Assembly: GCA_051294375.1 (NCBI GenBank)
Contig: CM119271.1
Coordinates: 8,711,083 to 8,775,082, forward strand
DNA: 64,000 nt
Reading direction: 5' to 3'
Source: Paraspadella gotoi
Taxonomy: Eukaryota > Chaetognatha
Each line of letters begins with the position of its first letter. The first letter of the stretch is position 1. This document shows positions 58,120-64,000 of this stretch, piece after piece. The notes beneath the pieces are model-generated. The model did no database searches, was not told the origin of the DNA, and worked only from the letters and a program-made list of their open reading frames with translations. The translations under genes were made by a program, and so were the position numbers.

Positions 58120-58330
58120 ATGATGACGACGTCGACGATGACGACGTAGTCGACGACGATGATGACGATGATGACGATGAAGACGACGATGACATCGATG
58201 ACGATGACGATGATGACGACGTCGACAATGATGACGACGATGACAACGAAGTGGATGATGACGACGACGAAGTCGACGATGACGACGACGAAGTCGACGA
58301 CGACGACGACAACGACGACGGCGACGAGGA
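58079..58330. repeat. (GAC/GAT)n array, ~250 bp
   Basis: Mixed GAC, GAT and GTC codon-like triplets, decaying to about 58560. Long Ser- and Val-rich frames here are artefacts of the repeat. Confidence 0.95.
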
Positions 58331-58781
58331 TGACGAAAACTAAGACGATGTCGATGACGACCATGACGACTCTTATGAGGACGATGACAACCCGGACGAC
58401 AATGAAGATCATAATGACAATGACAACGAAAACGGTGTCAGCGTTGCTGACTTTTTTCGTTGACAGATGCTGACAGATTACGACAAAAACGGTGACTGTG
58501 TCGCTAACATTATTACTAACGATGTTAACAATGACCCCAACAAAAACCAACGTTGTCGGCGACGACAACATTAACGACGACGCAAACGCTGACATTTTTC
58601 CTGGTCATTAACACCCCAATGTCATCTACGAGGAAGTTGACAAAGAAGAGAAAATGATGGATGGATGACACGTGACGAAAGATATAGACGACCGACGACG
58701 CGAAAAGCAAATCTTTTCTTGACGTGTACGCTATGACGTCGTCTCAAACTCCTTCCGGGCGGCTAAACGACGTTCGCTTAT

Positions 58782-58784
<3 letters not shown>

Positions 58785-58854
<70 letters not shown>
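58785..58854. repeat. (GA)n array
   Basis: Nearly perfect GA run. Confidence 0.97.
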
Positions 58855-59325
58855 TATGCCGTACCGAAATGATAAACTAAAATTTATAATCCTAAATAGG
58901 ATACATCAACTTGAAGTAGTTAAATCCATGTACGTTACATTTCAAACAATTTATAATATCATTTAAAGACTTTGTTAGAATTGAATCTCATTTACTTATC
59001 AAAAAATCCCAGATACCTTTTCAAGTTAGTGATAAAATTTATGCCGGCAAAATGAATATATTTTTTTTTTTTGGAAGCAGAATACTATTTTAACAACGAC
59101 GACGACAACGACGACGACGTCCAACAGGAAAAAAAAGAAATAAATTATGATTATTGTTATGAAGCCCATGGGGTTCTTTTTTGTGATTGTGTGTGAGGAG
59201 TCGACGGTGAAAAAGTTTTTTGTGACGTCTCACGTGAAGCGTGAAGAGAGACTCTTCGTTCAAGGCTGAGGAACGTCGTCTCGCTCTCTCTCTCTCTTTC
59301 ACACTCACAGTCGGAAAACCCCCGC
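58855..59325. other. AT-rich sequence, GAC tract and E-box
   Basis: GAC-rich 59095-59120 and a palindromic E-box TCACGTGA (about 59230-59237) just before a CT-rich patch and the long (GA)n. No exon is recognised. Confidence 0.4.
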
Positions 59326-59430
<105 letters not shown>

Positions 59431-59943
59431 TCGGCCAGAGGAAAAAAAAAAGAAGAAAAGTAGTTTAAAGATAAACGTCATCCAACAATCACGCAAAACG
59501 TCACGCGAGAAGAAAAAAAACGTCGCGAATGTCACAAACGTGACAAAATGTCACAATTGCTACAAAATGTGGCGAATCACGATGATCGAGGGGACGAAGG
59601 CGGCAGCACGGTGGGTTTAGAGAAGAGTTCGGTTGGAAAAATTATGTTTTAGGTTAGTTAGTTTTAAGAAAATATTTTCTAGGACCAGTTTATACTGCTC
59701 GGTCATAGTTGGCTCTGATATGATAAGATATTCTCCTGTCAAGTAAGACATATATATATATGTAAGTGAAGCTTTTACAAAGAAGGAACCCAAAACTTTT
59801 GGCAAAAAGAATATTTGTAATTATCCGAATTAAAATCTATCAAATAGAACCTAAAATTGTTTTTAACTTTGATATTTTGCTTAAACCAACCGTGTCAAGA
59901 ATTCGTAACTTGGACGAGCAAGAAGATGGTTTCTGTCGCTCAT

Positions 59944-60000
59944 ATGTCGTCGTCGTCTTCATCGTCATCGTCTTCGTCGTCATCGTCGTCGTCTTCATAG
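59944..60000. repeat. (GTC/ATC)n array
   Basis: Triplet array. The preceding plus frame (RIRNLDEQEDGFCRSY) looks ordinary but cannot be assigned. Confidence 0.9.
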
Positions 60001-60140
60001 ACGTCGTTCTCGTTATCGTTCATTCACCTCGTACATTTCAATCCAGAGTTTTTGACGAGTTTTAAAAATCACGAAAATCTTAAAAGGAGATTCCGAAATA
60101 AATGGAAATGCACCCATTTACGATCCGCCAACTGTGTGAC

Positions 60141-60274
<134 letters not shown>

Positions 60275-60387
60275 GTTTTTATATTTCATCTCTTGACGTT
60301 TGCGAGATCGGAAATGTCTGTCTTACTGCGACGCAAACGTTTGGGAAAAATAAAATTCGTTTTTGTTTTTTTTTGCTTCGCGATGCG

Positions 60388-60461
60388 AATCGTCGTTATA
60401 GGATCGTGAGAAGTGAGAATCGTCACTTCACAAGGTCGCGGGTTCGAATCTCGAACGATTA
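60388..60461 (+). other. tRNA-like sequence (tRNA pseudogene or SINE head)
   Basis: A 74-base segment with an acceptor-like pairing (AATCGTC with AACGATT, six of seven pairs) and a T arm and B box AAGGTCGCGGGTTCGAATCTCG (first 19 bases typical of tRNAs, four of five stem pairs). The A box is poor and the anticodon arm imperfect, so it is unlikely to be a working tRNA. A tRNA pseudogene or the start of a SINE fits better. Confidence 0.45.
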
Positions 60462-60679
60462 ATGACGTTTTTGGTTCTGCAGAAACGATTTGACACATGT
60501 GTAATAAAATATCTATAATAGAAAATCTCTTCAAACGGCTCTTATACGTAGGTTCACCGACAACAATAACATTGATCACAACAACAACCCGCATATTTTT
60601 TTGTCTACAATATTTCGATCCTTGCGACTTCCGGTTGCAATAGACGATATCAGAAAGCTGAATATTAAAAAGTAGATAA

Positions 60680-60680
<1 letters not shown>

Positions 60681-60718
<38 letters not shown>

Positions 60719-60740
60719 CTTCTCCGTCTTCTCTCTCTCT
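60681..60740. repeat. (CT)n array
   Basis: CT dinucleotides with a TTCTCCGT interruption. Confidence 0.95.
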
Positions 60741-60769
60741 CGTTGGTTACTCCAACTTCAAAGGTCGGT

Positions 60770-60951
60770 TTATGAAATGGACCCGCCGTGACCGGAATTA
60801 TCGCCGTACGACTCTGACCAACGCGTGCCCGCCTGCTTCGCGGCTGCGTCGACGGCAGCGGAGTCCGCGTCCGCAGCGGCAGCGGCGCGGCACCGGCGGC
60901 GTCCGTTGACCTGTAGCGCGTTTGAGGTTGTACTCTGACACGATAGTCCAT
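60770..60951 (-). CDS. GC-rich open segment, uncertain
   Basis: Two overlapping minus-strand frames are open. One starts MDYRVRVQPQTRYRSTD at 60951. The other reads NGRRRCRAAAAADADSAA and ends KQAGTRWSESYGDNSG before a stop at 60770. An acceptor-like CTACAG/GT precedes the second. The stretch is CpG-rich, which alone can keep frames open. No family recognised. Confidence 0.2.
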
Positions 60952-61153
60952 TCAGAGTTCTGACGCCCCCTAAATCAAAAATCCGAGGCGGACGTTTGGG
61001 GGAGGGAGGAGAAGGGTTTGAGGGGGAGAGGGGAGGGAAGGGGGTTCTGGGTGCGAGCAGTAGGGAGGGAACCTCTCTCTCTCTTATCAATCCGGTTGGA
61101 CTTGAGCATCATGTGATGCCCATGTACGCCTGAGGCGGCAAATCTAGCCTGAG

Positions 61154-61170
61154 TGACGTCATTGACCAAT
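61154..61170. promoter_or_regulatory. CRE and CCAAT pair
   Basis: TGACGTCA (61154-61161) followed four bases later by CCAAT (61166-61170), upstream of a CpG-dense stretch (61300-61500) with GCGCGCGCCC. Together these suggest a CpG-island promoter; direction and target are unknown. Confidence 0.4.
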
Positions 61171-61224
61171 GAAAACTAGAAAAAAGAACGACAGGTACTG
61201 GTGATAGTTAGGTGAGGACGAAGT

Positions 61225-61870
61225 GTGGTCTCTCTCGTACGTCTCGGGGAGAGAGGCAGGGAAGGTGGTTCCTTGAGTCGCGGGAGAGAGGGTAGTGCGA
61301 TACGCTGGTTGAGGCGTCTCTCTCGAGTAGAGCGTGAGGGAACGCGGGTCGCCGGGCGCACGCAAGAGGTCGCACGCCGCAAGGCGCTGCTTCGCACGCG
61401 CGCGCCCGCACGCTATGAGTGCGAGGGATACGGCTCGGCGTTGTCCTCAGCGGGAGAGAGGGCCAGGGACTACCAAGCTCGTCGTGCTCTCTCGCACGGG
61501 TCTCTCTCGAGAGAGGGAGGTCGAAGTCTTTTTAAATTGGCACGTGGGCTGTGTAAAAGCAGCGCGAAAAGAGGAAGGAGGGAAAGGGTTGAGAATTGGG
61601 TGAAGAGACAGTGTCGTGGACGAGAAGAAAGAGTCGGACAGCGGGACGCGCTTGGACGTTTGTTCGGGCCGGGGAGAGATGGGAGGGAACAGTGGGGGTC
61701 TCTGACGAGAGTATAGATAGGGAGGACGCTCCTCTTAGGAGCACGTCCTGGGAGGTTGAGGGGGCAGACGAAAAAGAGAAGGACGAGGCAGAAGCGGGTC
61801 GGGGGAGACCACGAAGGGAGGCGCGCAATGAAGGGCTGGTTGTTATGTTGTAGACACGGTGAGCAAGGAA
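61225..61870. other. CpG- and purine-rich block
   Basis: GC-rich, CpG-dense sequence with several overlapping Arg/Gly/Glu-rich frames on plus (longest 61225-61716). No frame shows a domain. It reads as a CpG island with purine bias and not as coding DNA. Confidence 0.45.
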
Positions 61871-61884
61871 TGGGTGAGTCATGC

Positions 61885-62330
61885 GTTTAGGGAGAGAGGG
61901 AGGGAAGGGGGTTGAGGGAGAGGGGGGGAAAGGGGAGGGGGAAAAGGGGGAGGGGAGAAGGGGATTGAGGGGAGAGAGGGAGGGAAGGTGGTTGAGTGGA
62001 GGGGGAGGAGAGGAGGGAAAGATGATTTGAGGGGGGGAGGGGAGAGAGGGAGGGAATGGGTTTTCCAGGGGGAGAAGAGGGGCAGGGGAAGGTGGTTGAG
62101 GGGGAGAGGGAGGGAAAGGGTTGAGGGGGGAGAGAGGGAGGGAAGGTGGTTGGGGGGAAGAGAGGAGGGTTTGAGGGGGAGAGAGGAAGGGAATGGGTTT
62201 TCCAAGGGAGAGAGGGAGGGAAAGGTGGTTGAGGGAGAGAGAGAGGGAGGGAGAGAGAGGGAATTGAGGGGGAGAGAGGGAGGAAGGTGGGTTTTGAGGG
62301 CGAGAGAGAAGGAGGGAGCAGAAAGAAGGA
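61885..62330. repeat. G/A-rich minisatellite
   Basis: Diverged units of GGGAGAGAGGGAGGGAA followed by GGTGGTTGAGGG, roughly 45-60 bases each. The plus strand is almost free of C and could form G-quadruplexes or triplexes. Confidence 0.85.
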
Positions 62331-63244
62331 AAGGGGGAAGAGGGTAACGAAAAAGGTCAATCAAAAAAATGGTAAGGTTTGCTCTGAGAAAGTAGGGTGG
62401 AAACTTGATGACTTGAAGAAAGGGAGAGGGAATGGAAAGATAGCTGACGCGAAATTGACTAAAATGACCGGATTCGGGAAACAGTTTAACGTGATTGATA
62501 TCTTTAAACTTATTTGCATATTGCAGTACTTGAGAAAAAAATTTTTCTCAACATCCCATGATGTTTTTCGGTATACTTTCCATTTAATACAATTTTTCAA
62601 ACGGTAGGAGTCGCTGAGATGGTTAGAATAAAAAGTTCAGTTCTTTCCTTTTTGTCTGTTTTACATGTTTTAGTTTAGTTTCGTGGATTTGAATCGTAGG
62701 AATATTATGTTCAGGACTTAAAAAAAAACACGGAAATCAATCTTTAAATTTATGAAATTCACATCTGAGACCAAAAAAAAATGAAATTTGACGGAATGTG
62801 ACGGAATTTGCCAGTTGTGTGGTGTGGCGGAGAGAGAGAGATAGCATACTGTGTTAGCATGAGAGGTGGTGATTAGATTATGGGAAAAGTTAAGTGTGAC
62901 TTTGGTTAGATTGGATGACAGGAGGGTTGATAAAAAAGAGATGTGTTTAGGTTGAACTAAGTAATAAGTTAGGTTATATGTTAAGGACAATAGTAATGAG
63001 AATGAGGGGGATAAGAATTAGAAGGGTTGAAACTGCAGTGGAGAAATTGTGGGGAATGTTTCTTATTTCATTGAGAAAAGAATTAGAAGAAGAATATTGG
63101 GTGGCAAAAGTTAATGGAACATTAAGAGGTTTTGAGAAAACTGTTTTAGATGGAGGGATATTGGGTAGAATAGATGGAGAAGGCCAGATAGAATGGGGAA
63201 ACTTGATTAAAAATGTAAGTGTAGGATATTGGACATTGCTGTAA
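62331..63244. other. Purine-rich sequence, no gene called
   Basis: An 88-codon plus frame (62978-63244) reads as ordinary protein in parts (WVAKVNGTLRGFEKTVLDG) but has no recognisable family or splice sites. Confidence 0.35.
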
Positions 63245-63560
63245 CTCAGATGAATCGATGTCTTTCGTCATTCTCTTTTCGATGCAAGGTGCGTTAGACC
63301 ACACTCGAACACCTCTGCTTTCTCATGTACTATTATCATTATAAAATACATACTGTTTCAATAAACTGTGCAAAATTTGTAAATATAAACTTCTCCAAAC
63401 AACAAAATTTCCAAACTCTCAAAATTAGTAAATACAAACTTTTACAAACTTACTTTTACTTTTACTTACTTTTACAAACCAATAAATTTTAGTCTTCCTC
63501 TTATAACAATCGGTTTTCTTAAAATATTTGCGTATCTCAAACTTGCTTTTATATCCAACA

Positions 63561-63866
63561 ATGGCGCTTGCGGATGTTAACCGCGAGAAAGCTGCTTCGT
63601 CTATTCCGGTTGATAAATTCGTCTCGGAAGCGAACGATTTTGAGGAATGGGCTGAGCTCTTCGCACTTGTCGTTTCTCTCGCTACAAACCCTGCGACAGT
63701 AGCAAGGAAGCATGGGGTTGGGTCTTCATTGGCTTCCTCTAAAATTAGGTGATCCTGCTCGCAAAGTCTTCAAGATATTATAATTATATTATAATAAATT
63801 ATAAAAAATTATACAGCAATAAAAGACGAAATGGACGAACTCCTCAATGACCCACAGGAGGCTTAG
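63561..63866 (+). pseudogene. Gag-like fragment of an LTR retrotransposon
   Basis: Starting at the ATG at 63561, the frame includes NDFEEWAELFALVVSLATN, the hydrophobic/Trp pattern of retrotransposon Gag N-termini. In the +1 frame 63712-63783 encodes WLPLKLGDPARKVFKI, matching the usual Gag W-L-P-x-K-L-x-D-x-A motif, before a stop. 63816-63866 encodes KDEMDELLNDPQEA, again Gag-like. The order is right but the frame changes and AT-rich bases intervene, so the copy is broken. The upstream AT-rich sequence with CAATAAA (63358) could be part of an LTR. No protease or polymerase is in the window. A Ty3/Gypsy-type source is most likely. Confidence 0.55.
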
Positions 63867-64000
63867 TCATTACGTCATTACGTCAATACGTCATTTTAAG
63901 TTATTTTAGTCACGTTTGGTCCTTAAGTCATTACGTCATTTTATGTCATTTTAGTCATGTTCGGTCCTTTTATGTCATTTTAACGTTTTATAACATTTTA
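63867..64000. repeat. GTCATTACGTCATTTTA repeat
   Basis: Two diverged ~60-base units, each with TCATTACGTCATTTTA, a TTTTAGTCA phrase and GGTCCTT, at the right edge of the window. Confidence 0.75.

Overview
The window is nuclear DNA of an animal. It has spliced genes, tRNA-derived SINE heads, a retrotransposon gag remnant, very abundant microsatellites and nine N-filled assembly gaps. There is no operon, Shine-Dalgarno or CRISPR signal. The SINE style and an intron layout in the one recognisable gene that differs from the vertebrate pattern suggest an invertebrate, possibly a lophotrochozoan; that placement is an inference. Five gaps are short (four of exactly 25 N, one of 100 N) and four are longer (211, 284, 358 and 739 N). 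Single-base indels between duplicated stretches look like those of a long-read draft assembly.

Layout. 1-15.6 kb is gene-poor: AT-rich unique sequence, a ~150-bp tandem repeat (2.5-2.9 kb), a SINE (4.6-4.85 kb), a G/T-rich block (6.4-9.1 kb) and long A-rich blocks (9.06-10.15 and 13.3-15.6 kb). From 15.6 kb the texture changes abruptly to dense (GA)n/(CT)n, (GAC)n and (ATC)n arrays separated by short unique stretches, some of them promoter-like (16.93-17.03 kb, 29.76 kb, 61.15 kb). At 32.5-54.5 kb a ~10.4-kb segment occurs twice in direct orientation across a 25-N gap, and part of it (39.2-40.6 kb equivalent) occurs a third time at 51.2-52.1 kb. 54.7-64 kb holds more arrays, a 739-N gap, a tRNA-like sequence, a CpG/purine-rich block and a gag-like fragment at the right end.

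Main gene. The second copy of the duplication carries a complete four-exon fatty-acid-binding-protein (FABP) gene on the minus strand (CDS 53165-54625). Its exons join in compatible phases, the family's Arg/Arg/Tyr ligand residues are in place, and a polyadenylation signal lies ~150 bases past the stop. In the first copy (41539-42906) every exon carries indels and exon 1 runs into the gap. The simplest reading is that two overlapping contigs or haplotypes were placed side by side instead of merged.

Other signals. A dispersed ~370-bp element with an internal palindrome, matching inverted ends and two internal microsatellites occurs seven times (two of these by the duplication), usually followed by a long CT-rich tract. 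Two CCAAT boxes and a TATA box are preserved in three copies as a candidate promoter. A well-formed 81-nt internal exon, an unassigned coding-like island (24.56-25.45 kb) and two possible Penelope-like element tails are also recorded. No new multi-gene system is evident.
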